Assembly: GCA_023390055.1 (NCBI GenBank)
Contig: JAEWDP010000078.1
Coordinates: 1 to 64,000 of the forward strand
Source: Pseudomonadota bacterium
GTDB lineage: Bacteria; Pseudomonadota; Alphaproteobacteria; Rhizobiales; Rhizobiaceae
DNA length: 64,000 nucleotides
Direction of reading: 5' to 3'
Numbering within the stretch: position 1 is the stretch's first letter; each line of letters starts with the position of its first letter. A model generated the notes under the pieces. That model saw only the letters and a program-made list of their open reading frames with translations. It did not search any database and was not told the origin of the DNA. Both the position numbers and the translations under genes were made by a program. This document shows, piece after piece, positions 24,464 to 32,692 of this stretch.

Positions 24464-25831
24464 ATGTCGCATGGTGTTGTGTTGAAACCGGCTCGTTCAT
24501 TGTGGTCGGAAAACTTGAAGGGCACCGTCCGTATCCCCGGTGATAAGTCCATTTCGCATCGATCCTTCATGTTTGGCGGCCTTGCGTCAGGTGAAACGCG
24601 TATTACCGGTTTGCTGGAAGGCGAAGATGTCATCAATACCGGAAAAGCGATGCGTGCTATGGGTGCAAGGGTAGAGAAGGTCGGAAGTGAGTGGATCATC
24701 CAGGGTACCGGAAATGGCGCGCTTCTGGCCCCGCAAGCACCGCTCGACTTCGGCAACGCCGGCACTGGCTGTCGGCTCACCATGGGTCTTGTTGGAGTCT
24801 ATGATTTTGACAGCGTGTTCATTGGCGACGGATCACTCTCAAAGCGCCCGATGGGTCGTGTTCTTGAACCGTTGCGCCGGATGGGCGTTCAAGTGCAATC
24901 AGCGGAAGGTGATCGTCTTCCGGTAACACTTCGTGGCCCCACTGCATCCAATCCGATTACATACCGCGTACCGATGGCGTCCGCACAGGTGAAGTCGGCG
25001 GTTCTGCTCGCCGGGCTTAACACACCGGGAATTACGACCGTAATCGAATCGGTCATGACGCGTGACCACACTGAAAAGATGCTGCAGGGTTTTGGGGCAA
25101 ATCTCTCCGTCGAGATGGAAACTAACGGCGCGCGAACCATTCGCCTCGAAGGCCGAGGCAAGCTGACCGGCCAGACGATCGACGTTCCTGGGGATCCCTC
25201 GTCAACTGCCTTCCCGCTCGTTGCAGCGCTTTTGGTACCCGGATCCGACATTGTCATCGAGAATGTCTTGATGAATCCCACACGCACCGGTCTGATTCTT
25301 ACTCTCCAAGAGATGGGGGCGGATATCCAGATTCTCGATCCTCGCATTGCTGGTGGCGAAGACGTCGCGGATTTGCGGGTGCGTCACTCCGAATTGAAGG
25401 GCGTGACGGTCCCGGAAGACAGGGCGCCGTCAATGATCGACGAGTACCCAGTGCTTGCGGTTGCTGCCGCTTTTGCCGAAGGTACGACGACAATGCTTGG
25501 TCTCGAGGAACTGCGCGTGAAGGAGTCGGACCGGCTTTCCGCAGTTGCTGATGGGCTGAAGCTCAATGGTGTCGATTGCGATGAAGGCGAGGATACACTT
25601 GTCGTCCGCGGCCATCCGGGCGGCAAGGATTACGGCAATATGGCTGGAAAAGCCGTGGTGACCCATCTGGATCACCGGATCGCGATGAGTTTTCTCGTAA
25701 TGGGGCTGGTATCACAACATCCGGTAACCGTGGATGATGTGGGAATCATAGCCACAAGTTTTCCGGAATTCATGGATCTGATGACCGGTATCGGAGCAAG
25801 AATTGAACCGGTCGAGAGCAGAGCTGCCTGA
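24464..25831 (+). CDS. aroA: 3-phosphoshikimate 1-carboxyvinyltransferase (EPSP synthase, class II)
   Basis: AroA joins shikimate-3-phosphate and PEP in the aromatic amino acid pathway and is the glyphosate target. The 455-residue protein is very similar throughout to the class II enzyme of Agrobacterium CP4 (GTVRIPGDKSISHRSFMFGG with Lys28; RPMGRVLEPL; PSSTAFPLVAALLVPG; EELRVKESDRLSAVADGLK). At position 100 it has glycine (GNAGTGCR), whereas CP4 has alanine, the residue that excludes glyphosate. Its last base overlaps the cmk start (TGATG), making an aroA-cmk-rpsA cluster. Confidence 0.97.
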   Translation: MSHGVVLKPARSLWSENLKGTVRIPGDKSISHRSFMFGGLASGETRITGLLEGEDVINTGKAMRAMGARVEKVGSEWIIQGTGNGALLAPQAPLDFGNAGTGCRLTMGLVGVYDFDSVFIGDGSLSKRPMGRVLEPLRRMGVQVQSAEGDRLPVTLRGPTASNPITYRVPMASAQVKSAVLLAGLNTPGITTVIESVMTRDHTEKMLQGFGANLSVEMETNGARTIRLEGRGKLTGQTIDVPGDPSSTAFPLVAALLVPGSDIVIENVLMNPTRTGLILTLQEMGADIQILDPRIAGGEDVADLRVRHSELKGVTVPEDRAPSMIDEYPVLAVAAAFAEGTTTMLGLEELRVKESDRLSAVADGLKLNGVDCDEGEDTLVVRGHPGGKDYGNMAGKAVVTHLDHRIAMSFLVMGLVSQHPVTVDDVGIIATSFPEFMDLMTGIGARIEPVESRAA

Positions 25832-26466
25832 TGGGCTTCGTTGTTGCGATTGATGGACCTGCTGCTGCCGGCAAGGGAACGCTCGCGCGTATGATTGCGG
25901 ATGCTTTCGGATTCTGGCACCTTGATACCGGTCTCAGCTATCGCGCAACCGCAAAGTCGCTCCTCGATGGCGGACTGCCTCTCGATAATGAGCAAGTGGC
26001 TGAAGCCATGGCACGTAAGGTTGATCTGGAGGGGCTGGACCGCTCGGTGCTTGCTCGGCACGAAATCGGTGAAGCTGCATCCCGGATTGCCGTTATGCCG
26101 TCGGTTCGTAGAGCGCTTGTGGAAGCGCAACGTATATTCTCGCGACGTGAGCCGGGTGCTGTCCTTGATGGGCGCGACATAGGGACCGTGGTATGTCCGG
26201 GTGCAGCCGTGAAGCTCTATGTGATCGCGTCGCCCGAGGTCAGGGCAAGACGCCGTTACGAAGAGATTATTGCCGGTGGTGGCAATGCAGACTTCGATGC
26301 AATCTTTGACGACGTGAGGAGGCGCGACGAGCGGGATATGGCCCGGGCTGACAGCCCTTTGGTTCCTGCCAAGGATGCGTACTTGCTTGACACCTCGGAA
26401 ATGAGTATAGAAGCCGCGTTTCAGGCTGCAAAGAACCGTATCGATGCTGCCTTAATCAGAGAATGA
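25831..26466 (+). CDS. cmk: Cytidylate kinase
   Basis: Cmk phosphorylates CMP and dCMP with ATP. The 211-residue protein has the P-loop AIDGPAAAGKGTLAR (residues 6-20), the NMP-binding DTGLSYRA, the VLDGRDIGTVVCPGAAVKLYV block near residue 115, and the ARRRYEEI lid region. It starts on the last base of aroA and lies 150 bases before rpsA, the usual alphaproteobacterial order. Confidence 0.96.
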   Translation: MGFVVAIDGPAAAGKGTLARMIADAFGFWHLDTGLSYRATAKSLLDGGLPLDNEQVAEAMARKVDLEGLDRSVLARHEIGEAASRIAVMPSVRRALVEAQRIFSRREPGAVLDGRDIGTVVCPGAAVKLYVIASPEVRARRRYEEIIAGGGNADFDAIFDDVRRRDERDMARADSPLVPAKDAYLLDTSEMSIEAAFQAAKNRIDAALIRE

Positions 26467-26616
26467 CGACAGCCGGTAATCGGTTTGTCCAATAACCCGG
26501 ATGTCTCGGTCATCGCGCCGGATTGCCTCCAGAGATGAGGCGGGCCTCGACTTCGGGCGTGTTCAACACGAACCACCGGCGCATGTGTGTCCAATATGGA
26601 CGCCTCAGGAGATTTT

Positions 26617-28323
26617 ATGTCAGTATCCAACCCCACGCGGGAGGACTTCGCAGCCCTCCTCGAAGAGTCGTTTTCCAAGACTGATCTGGCCGAAGGCTAT
26701 GTTGCCAAGGGTCTCGTCACCGCGATCGAAAAGGACGTTGCCGTCATCGACGTCGGACTCAAGGTCGAAGGTCGCGTTCCGCTCAAGGAATTTGGCGTTA
26801 AGGGCAAAGACGGATCGCTCAACGTTGGCGATGAAGTGGAAGTTTATGTCGAGCGCATCGAAAATGCACTTGGTGAAGCCGTTCTCTCGCGTGAAAAGGC
26901 TCGTCGCGAAGAGAGCTGGATCAAGCTTGAAGCTAAGTTTGAAGCTGGTGAGCGTGTTGAAGGCATCATCTTCAACCAGGTCAAGGGCGGTTTCACCGTC
27001 GACTTGGACGGAGCAGTTGCGTTCCTGCCGCGTTCGCAGGTTGACATCCGCCCGATCCGCGACGTCACTCCGCTGATGCACAACCCACAACCGTTCGAAA
27101 TCCTAAAGATGGACAAGCGTCGCGGCAATATTGTCGTTTCGCGTCGTACAGTGCTTGAGGAATCGCGTGCCGAACAGCGTTCTGAGATTGTTCAGAACCT
27201 CGAAGAAGGTCAGGTTGTTGACGGCGTTGTCAAAAACATCACCGATTACGGTGCATTTGTTGATCTCGGCGGCATCGATGGCTTGCTTCATGTCACGGAC
27301 ATGGCGTGGCGTCGCGTCAACCATCCGTCGGAGATCTTGTCCATTGGCCAGCAGGTCAAGGTTCAGATCATTCGGATCAATCAGGAAACTCACCGTATCT
27401 CGCTTGGTATGAAGCAGCTTGAATCGGATCCGTGGGACGGCATTGCAGCCAAGTATCCGATTGGCAAGAAGATTTCCGGAACGGTCACGAATATCACCGA
27501 CTATGGTGCGTTCGTGGAACTGGAGCCGGGCATCGAAGGCTTGATCCATATTTCGGAAATGTCCTGGACCAAGAAGAACGTACATCCCGGCAAGATCCTG
27601 TCCACGAGCCAGGAAGTTGACGTTGTCGTTCTTGAAGTTGATCCGTCCAAGCGTCGTATCTCGCTCGGTCTCAAGCAGACCCTCGAGAACCCGTGGCAGG
27701 CCTTTGCGTTCTCGCATCCGGCCGGCACAGAAGTCGAAGGCGAAGTCAAGAACAAGACCGAATTCGGTCTATTCATTGGTCTCGAAGGCGACGTCGATGG
27801 CATGGTCCACCTCTCTGATCTCGACTGGAACCGTCCAGGCGAACAGGTTATCGAGGAATATAACAAGGGTGACGTCGTAAAGGCCGTTGTTCTTGATGTA
27901 GACGTTGAGAAGGAGCGCATTTCGCTCGGGATCAAGCAGCTCGGCAAGGATAGTGTCGGCGAAGCTGCTGCGTCCGGCGAACTGCGCAAGAACGCCGTCG
28001 TCTCGTGCGAAGTCATCGCGGTTAACGACGGTGGCATTGAAGTGAAACTCGTCAACCACGATGACATCACTTCGTTCATCCGTCGTGCCGACTTGTCACG
28101 CGATCGCGACGAACAGCGTCCGGAGCGGTTCTCGGTTGGTCAGGTCTTTGATGCCCGCGTTACCAACTTCTCCAAGAAGGACCGTAAGGTAATGCTGTCA
28201 ATCAAGGCTCTCGAGATCGCAGAAGAGAAGGAAGCCGTTGCTCAGTTCGGCTCGTCCGATTCTGGTGCATCACTCGGTGACATTCTTGGTGCAGCCCTGA
28301 AGAACCGCGACAGCGGCGAATAA
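26617..28323 (+). CDS. rpsA: 30S ribosomal protein S1
   Basis: S1 binds mRNA and helps it dock on the 30S subunit. The 568-residue protein contains six S1-type OB domains from about residue 20 to 545. Repeated NITDYGAFVDLGGIDGLLHVTDM-like blocks mark the third and fourth domains, the most conserved RNA-binding ones. The ATG at 26617 (MSVSNPTREDF) follows AGGAG by six bases and is preferred over an in-frame ATG at 26587. A strong terminator follows at 28349. Confidence 0.97.
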   Translation: MSVSNPTREDFAALLEESFSKTDLAEGYVAKGLVTAIEKDVAVIDVGLKVEGRVPLKEFGVKGKDGSLNVGDEVEVYVERIENALGEAVLSREKARREESWIKLEAKFEAGERVEGIIFNQVKGGFTVDLDGAVAFLPRSQVDIRPIRDVTPLMHNPQPFEILKMDKRRGNIVVSRRTVLEESRAEQRSEIVQNLEEGQVVDGVVKNITDYGAFVDLGGIDGLLHVTDMAWRRVNHPSEILSIGQQVKVQIIRINQETHRISLGMKQLESDPWDGIAAKYPIGKKISGTVTNITDYGAFVELEPGIEGLIHISEMSWTKKNVHPGKILSTSQEVDVVVLEVDPSKRRISLGLKQTLENPWQAFAFSHPAGTEVEGEVKNKTEFGLFIGLEGDVDGMVHLSDLDWNRPGEQVIEEYNKGDVVKAVVLDVDVEKERISLGIKQLGKDSVGEAAASGELRKNAVVSCEVIAVNDGGIEVKLVNHDDITSFIRRADLSRDRDEQRPERFSVGQVFDARVTNFSKKDRKVMLSIKALEIAEEKEAVAQFGSSDSGASLGDILGAALKNRDSGE

Positions 28324-28348
28324 TCGTTACGTCGTCGACTGACAGAGG

Positions 28349-28382
28349 AAAAGCCGCCGGGTGTGAGCCCGGCGGCTTTTCC
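28349..28382. terminator. Bidirectional rho-independent terminator after rpsA
   Basis: AAAAGCCGCCGGG (28349-28361) pairs perfectly with CCCGGCGGCTTTT (28368-28380). Both strands end in a T-run, so it can serve rpsA and the convergent gene ending at 28394. Confidence 0.92.
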
Positions 28383-28393
28383 TATAGAGCCTA

Positions 28394-29941
28394 TCAGTTA
28401 AGATCAGCCATGCGCCAGTACAGGTCTTGGGCACGATCGCTCGTGTCGTTGGATTCTGCTCGTTCCAACGCCTCCGAGGTGTTGCTGTTGGTATCATCAT
28501 CATCATCATCTTCAGCTTCCCGCTGGCCGTCGCTGTCAGCCTCCTGATCTGGAGATCGACCTTTTCCGTCCTCGTCGATCTGAGAGGGTTGCTCGACATC
28601 TCGTTCTTCTTCTTCTGCGGGCGGTGGCGGCGGTGGGTAGGCGACAAAGGCCTGCATAATTCCCTCGCGTGCTGCCGTTTGGACGATGGGGGCCAGAAAT
28701 GCTTGCTCCAGGAGGGCATTGATACCAGTTGTTTTGGCGGCTGCTTCCGCCGACGATATGGGAGCAGTTACGTTAAGCCCCGCTTCAAGCGGGCCTTTCG
28801 CCGGGCTCTCGAAGGAAATCTCTTTGCGGTCCGGGTGCGGCGGCTGTGAATCGTATGAAGCGGACGGTGCTTTCATCAAGGTTGTTTCCTCCACGCCCAA
28901 AAGAGCGTTGGATGCGGTAAGAACCGCTGGCAAGATCGGGGTCATCCGAGAAGAATTGAAGTCGCGACGGACCATGAGGTGTTCAGCGAGGTATCGAACA
29001 GCTTGCCCGGAAATGCCTCGTGCGTCGCCGCGCGCAGGCGATCCTGTCGGAATGTCCCGTGGGGCATCGTGGAGTGGCGACCTGGCGCGGGGTCCCGCTT
29101 CAGTCCGTGTAGAGACCCTGTCGTAGCCGTCATGATTGCGTTCCGCACTTGATGAATGCTGGGATTGATTTGCGATCTCGCCAAGGCCAGGCGAACCTTT
29201 CATTTTCTGTGCTTGATAGGAAGGTATTGCCTCCAACGTTGCGTTTTCTCGAATTGTTGCCGACGCAACCGTTACCTTTATGACTACGGGCTGTGACAGT
29301 TGCGCATTGGCAGAAAGAACTTGCTTGGGGTTGCTCGTTTGTATTGCTGTTCCTGGCGGCCCGGAAGAGTTCTGGCGTATAGGAGATCTCGAAGCTGTCT
29401 GGTCCCGCACAATGTCGGTTGCAGCGTTTTGCCTGTAGGAACTGACAACTGAACGAGCCAGGGGATCGCGATCAGAAAATGGCCCTGACTGCCGCAACTT
29501 GGTGAGGTGTTTCGCTTCGGCACCATGTGGCTGATCAAGAATCTCCGCGAGGATGTGAAGTGTCATGCCACGGACTATCTGGTTTAGTCGTTGCTCCAGA
29601 ACAGATCGTTGCGTGGCATCCAGTGCTCTTAATGCGACCCCCAATCGACGGGTGTAGTCGATCAGGGTCTCTCCTTCACGATGGTTGATCTTGAGGAGGG
29701 CACCGATGGTTTCCGCAAAAAGTGAAAGCCCCTTGGCCATATGCATTTGTCGGGAAATGGAAACCGAGCCTATCCGATTTGTGCCCGGCGGATTGGCTGG
29801 CAGCTCCATTCGGACAATATTTCGGGGCGTTACGGGAACGGTGCGTGGCTCGGAAGCATGTCGCGTGGAATATTCGTTCGGGGCGCTCAAGACAGCGCCA
29901 AGAGGTGGCAGCATGACCTGCTCCATGCTCAACGGTGACAC
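28394..29941 (-). CDS. Unrecognised disordered protein with acidic C terminus
   Basis: I do not recognise this 515-residue protein. A folded helical segment at about residues 68-135 (GLSLFAETIGALLKINHREGETLIDYTRRLG... LTLHILAEILDQ) is the only ordered-looking part. The rest is Ser/Pro/Ala/Arg-rich and low in complexity. A second short hydrophobic helix lies near residues 395-425, and the tail from about 440 is dominated by Glu and Asp (including DDDDDD). There is no signal peptide or membrane span. It is convergent with rpsA and codirectional with another unrecognised protein 390 bases upstream. Confidence 0.65.
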   Translation of the reverse strand: MSPLSMEQVMLPPLGAVLSAPNEYSTRHASEPRTVPVTPRNIVRMELPANPPGTNRIGSVSISRQMHMAKGLSLFAETIGALLKINHREGETLIDYTRRLGVALRALDATQRSVLEQRLNQIVRGMTLHILAEILDQPHGAEAKHLTKLRQSGPFSDRDPLARSVVSSYRQNAATDIVRDQTASRSPIRQNSSGPPGTAIQTSNPKQVLSANAQLSQPVVIKVTVASATIRENATLEAIPSYQAQKMKGSPGLGEIANQSQHSSSAERNHDGYDRVSTRTEAGPRARSPLHDAPRDIPTGSPARGDARGISGQAVRYLAEHLMVRRDFNSSRMTPILPAVLTASNALLGVEETTLMKAPSASYDSQPPHPDRKEISFESPAKGPLEAGLNVTAPISSAEAAAKTTGINALLEQAFLAPIVQTAAREGIMQAFVAYPPPPPPAEEEERDVEQPSQIDEDGKGRSPDQEADSDGQREAEDDDDDDTNSNTSEALERAESNDTSDRAQDLYWRMADLN

Positions 29942-30328
29942 GACAGTTCGGCTAGAGAGGTGAGATGATGTACTCGCTAAGGTCTTACGCTACGGTCCTC
30001 GACGCCTCATGGCGCAACCAATGCCAATCGATTGACAAGAATTGAATCAACTTGGTTAATAATCCGCTAACATGGAGATACCCTTCCCTGAAGGGCTCTC
30101 TTCAAGAACAAGGAACGTCTTCTGCCTCAAGGACCGGCCCTCGCGCGAAGTCTCCACTAACGGTCACCTTGACAGTGTCGATGTTGAACAATTGACTAAA
30201 AGAGCGCTACCGAAATGCTTCGTCAGTTGCTGGCTCTCGAAGATCTGCTGCAGGCACGTCCAAGGGGGGTCTGAAAAGGAGGCTATCGTCCCAACCCGAA
30301 TGACCGGGGTCATGCCGATAGCCATCCG
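29942..30328. other. Gene-free stretch between two unrecognised genes
   Basis: No gene with family features is visible. The AT-rich part at about 30025-30075 (around TTGACAAGAATTGAATC) lies just upstream of the 28394-29941 gene and is the best place for its promoter. No clear terminator was found for the gene ending at 30329. Confidence 0.4.
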
Positions 30329-31372
30329 TCAGGCAGCTGCTCTTCTATTCACGAGCTTGTAGAGACCGATCTCGTCTGCTGTGACCATGAGTGGCGGCTG
30401 TGGAACCTCCAACTTCTCGAATTCGGCATGCTCCATTGCCTCCGCGTCAATTTTGCCAGGTGCATCGTCGTCCACTGAAATGGATGATGAAGCGCTTTTG
30501 GCGATTTTTAAGACGGACATATCCGAACTGTCACGTATCGGAGGCTCCGGATCGCGGCTCAGCTCCATTGCCGCACCAAGATATAGGACAATTGAGGCAT
30601 TCGAAGGGTCGGGCTCTCCGTGAACGGCTTCAGGGGAGGCAATGAGGGGCGGCATGCTGTTATTGTCTTTGACAGCATCTTGTATTTCCTGGATATCCTC
30701 CAGTTTCTCGGAAGCTTCCAAGATACCGATGTCCTTTTGGCGCTCGGCGCGAGCCTGTGCATCTTCTACTCGCGTCGGATCATATCCTCGCGGCCCGATT
30801 TTGAGTTCCTCGAGTGTCTTGGGATTGGCAACGTCTTCGAGACGTTGAAGAACCCGCTTCACATCAAAATCCACCTTTCCGCCATTGGCCTGCTTCAAGA
30901 GGCTTTCCAACAGTCGCGCATTGTCGTCGCTATAAGGATTCTTGATTGCGGCAATGACGACATCAAGCGAAATACCCGCCTTTGTGAGGCCGAGGTCCTT
31001 CGAAAGGTCTGAAATCACTTCGGAGCCAAGCTGTTTGATAGCCTTCTCGATTGCTCTGCCAAGGGAGAAGTTGCTGCGCTCCGTATCGAGATCGATGCCT
31101 AATCTGGCCGTCAACCGTTCTATCAGCTGGATCTTCAGGCCGTTTGGATCCACACTGTCGATGCCGAAAAGCGCGCCTGCAATTCTCTCTTGGGCGCGTC
31201 TTGAAACATTTCCGGCGCTCCATTGCGCTTCGGTAACCGGGTTCCTCTTTTGCCCGGTTGCTGCTTCCTCGTCCTGTCTTCGTCGCTCGTCTATACCGTC
31301 AAGCATCGATTGCATGGCACTTATCGCAGCCGTGCTAGCGGTTGCTTGTGTTGGAAGAATCATGAAGTCCAT
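30329..31372 (-). CDS. Unrecognised helical cytoplasmic protein
   Basis: A 347-residue protein of unknown family. The N-terminal part is Ala/Ser-rich with charged helices. A helical core follows at about residues 60-180 (RRAQERIAGALFGIDSVDPNGLKIQLIERL; SFSLGRAIEKAIKQLGSEVISDL-like stretch), then a charged coiled segment (ARAERQKDIGILEASEKLEDIQEIQDAV, about 205-235) and an acidic C terminus. No signal peptide or transmembrane helix. Internal starts at residue 4 (MILPTQ) are possible. It lies 95 bases downstream of the RNase D-like gene. Confidence 0.65.
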   Translation of the reverse strand: MDFMILPTQATASTAAISAMQSMLDGIDERRRQDEEAATGQKRNPVTEAQWSAGNVSRRAQERIAGALFGIDSVDPNGLKIQLIERLTARLGIDLDTERSNFSLGRAIEKAIKQLGSEVISDLSKDLGLTKAGISLDVVIAAIKNPYSDDNARLLESLLKQANGGKVDFDVKRVLQRLEDVANPKTLEELKIGPRGYDPTRVEDAQARAERQKDIGILEASEKLEDIQEIQDAVKDNNSMPPLIASPEAVHGEPDPSNASIVLYLGAAMELSRDPEPPIRDSSDMSVLKIAKSASSSISVDDDAPGKIDAEAMEHAEFEKLEVPQPPLMVTADEIGLYKLVNRRAAA

Positions 31373-31466
31373 CCCGATGCCTTTGGTTCAAGGCTAAGAG
31401 GGATTGGTTAATCCGAAATAAACACCTCTTGTTCGGGTATTCGGCCGGTGGATCGCGAGAATGCGT

Positions 31467-32090
31467 TCAACTATGTGCAAATATATCAGTTTCCTCCCAA
31501 CCCGCGAGATCAAGCTTGGCCCGGGTCGGCAAGAATTCGAAGCACGCCATTGCCATCTCCATGCGCCTGTCCCGATTCAACCGGCTGGTTAACCTGTCTG
31601 CTAGAGCATGCAGGTAAAGAACATCGGAAGCAGCATACTCGAGTTGTGCCTGAGACAGTGTATCTGCTGCCCAGTCCGTCTGCTGCTGAGCTTTCGACAC
31701 GTCGATATCGAGAAGTTCCTTGAGATTATCCTTGAGACCGTGGCGATCTGTGTAGGTGCGGGTGAGGCGAGAGGCGATCTTGGTACAGAAGACCGGCGTG
31801 GTGGTAACGCCGAAGGTCTGAAACAGAACCGCAATATCGAATCGACCGAAATGAAAGATCTTTTGACGGGACTGATCTGCAAGCAGGGAAACGAGATTGG
31901 GGGCTTCTGTCTGACCGGCTTTGATGCGGATGACATCAGCGGTGCCATCACCAGGCGAAAGTTGCACGACGCACAGACGGTCCCGGCGTGGGACAAGGCC
32001 CAGTGTTTCAGTATCGATGGCGATGGCCCCAGTGTAGCGGCCGGTGTCGGCGGTTGAAATGTCGCTCTCGTGGTATCGAATTGTTGCCAT
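31467..32090 (-). CDS. RNase D-like 3'-5' exonuclease (DEDDy family)
   Basis: The 207-residue protein consists of a DEDDy exonuclease domain only: DTETLGL near residue 26 (Exo I), FHFGRFDIAVLF near 80 (Exo II), and a C-terminal Exo III with LEYAASDVLYLHALADRL carrying the Tyr and Asp. It lacks the HRDC domains of full-length RNase D (about 380 residues), matching the short rhizobial form. Probable role is 3' trimming of tRNA or small RNAs. The NfeR1-type sRNA lies 175 bases upstream, divergent. Confidence 0.92.
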   Translation of the reverse strand: MATIRYHESDISTADTGRYTGAIAIDTETLGLVPRRDRLCVVQLSPGDGTADVIRIKAGQTEAPNLVSLLADQSRQKIFHFGRFDIAVLFQTFGVTTTPVFCTKIASRLTRTYTDRHGLKDNLKELLDIDVSKAQQQTDWAADTLSQAQLEYAASDVLYLHALADRLTSRLNRDRRMEMAMACFEFLPTRAKLDLAGWEETDIFAHS

Positions 32091-32206
32091 CGGTATTCTC
32101 CAATTTGCCGATCACGCAAATGCCACACGCAAGGCAGTGCAGCAAGGGAATACTGCTCGACGCATGGCTGGTGAGCATGCGCGGTGCTGAAGCTCTGCAC
32201 AAATTG

Positions 32207-32227
32207 CATTGCTGCATTGCAGCAATG
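32207..32227. promoter_or_regulatory. Palindrome directly upstream of the sRNA promoter
   Basis: CATTGCTGCA (32207-32216) and TGCAGCAATG (32218-32227) are perfect 10-base arms around one T. It ends two bases before the -35 box, an ideal position for an activator site. Confidence 0.65.
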
Positions 32228-32229
32228 CT

Positions 32230-32258
32230 CTTGGCAACGGGAAGGGTAGCCCCTATAT
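32230..32258 (+). promoter_or_regulatory. Sigma70-type promoter of the NfeR1-like sRNA
   Basis: CTTGGC (32230-32235), 17-base spacer and CTATAT (32253-32258) closely match the rhizobial consensus CTTGAC-N17-CTATAT. Predicted transcription start about 32265. Confidence 0.85.
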
Positions 32259-32264
32259 GAAGGG

Positions 32265-32387
32265 CATCGAAGCGACGCACTCCTCCTCCCAGCGTCGTTA
32301 GATTGGATCGGCAATCTCCTCCTCCTCCCAAATTGCCGATCAAGTTTAAAGCCCGACGCACCTCCTCCCGCGTCGGGCTTTTTTCAT
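32265..32387 (+). ncRNA. nfeR1: NfeR1/alpha-r14 (cuckoo family) trans-acting small RNA
   Basis: Three successive hairpins each expose one CCTCCTCCC motif in the loop (32282-32290, 32321-32329, 32361-32369). Stems are GCGACGC/GCGTCGT (32272-32298), ATCGGCAAT/ATTGCCGAT (32307-32340) and AAGCCCGACGC/GCGTCGGGCTT (32349-32380). The last is a rho-independent terminator with TTTTTT at 32379-32384. The predicted length of about 123 nt agrees with my recollection of Sinorhizobium NfeR1. The loop motif is an anti-Shine-Dalgarno that base-pairs with ribosome sites of many mRNAs, notably ABC transporters. Classed by structure and motif; exact orthology needs alignment. Confidence 0.9.
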
Positions 32388-32623
32388 ATGCGTCAAACGA
32401 CTTTCCGAGTAGAAGCGTCATAACTTGGCCAGACACACGATATCGTGGATCGTTGAGAACCTCGGATGTTGATGGTGATCGCGTCCGGCCGATCATCGCG
32501 ATATTAGCCGATTCAACTTGGACTTTGACGATTCTCAATTTCTAGGAAGTACAAGTCGCTGATTTCACTTGTGTGCGCCGCAGTATCTGGGGCCAAAATG
32601 GCTGTAGTGAAGACCTTCGCAGC

Positions 32624-32649
32624 GGAAATGGCGGAAAACCGCCATTTCC
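32624..32649 (-). terminator. Hairpin downstream of tonB
   Basis: GGAAATGGCGG and CCGCCATTTCC form a perfect 11-base stem with a 4-base loop, 44 bases after the tonB stop. There is no T-run on either side, so termination is likely but not certain. Confidence 0.55.
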
Positions 32650-32692
32650 CTCCTTCAAAATGCTCCAATCGGCCAAGATCATCCAGTTTGTT

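Noticed and set aside
28349..28382. Possible start of a repeat or CRISPR array
   Set aside because: It is a single bidirectional terminator. No regularly spaced repeats are visible anywhere in the window.
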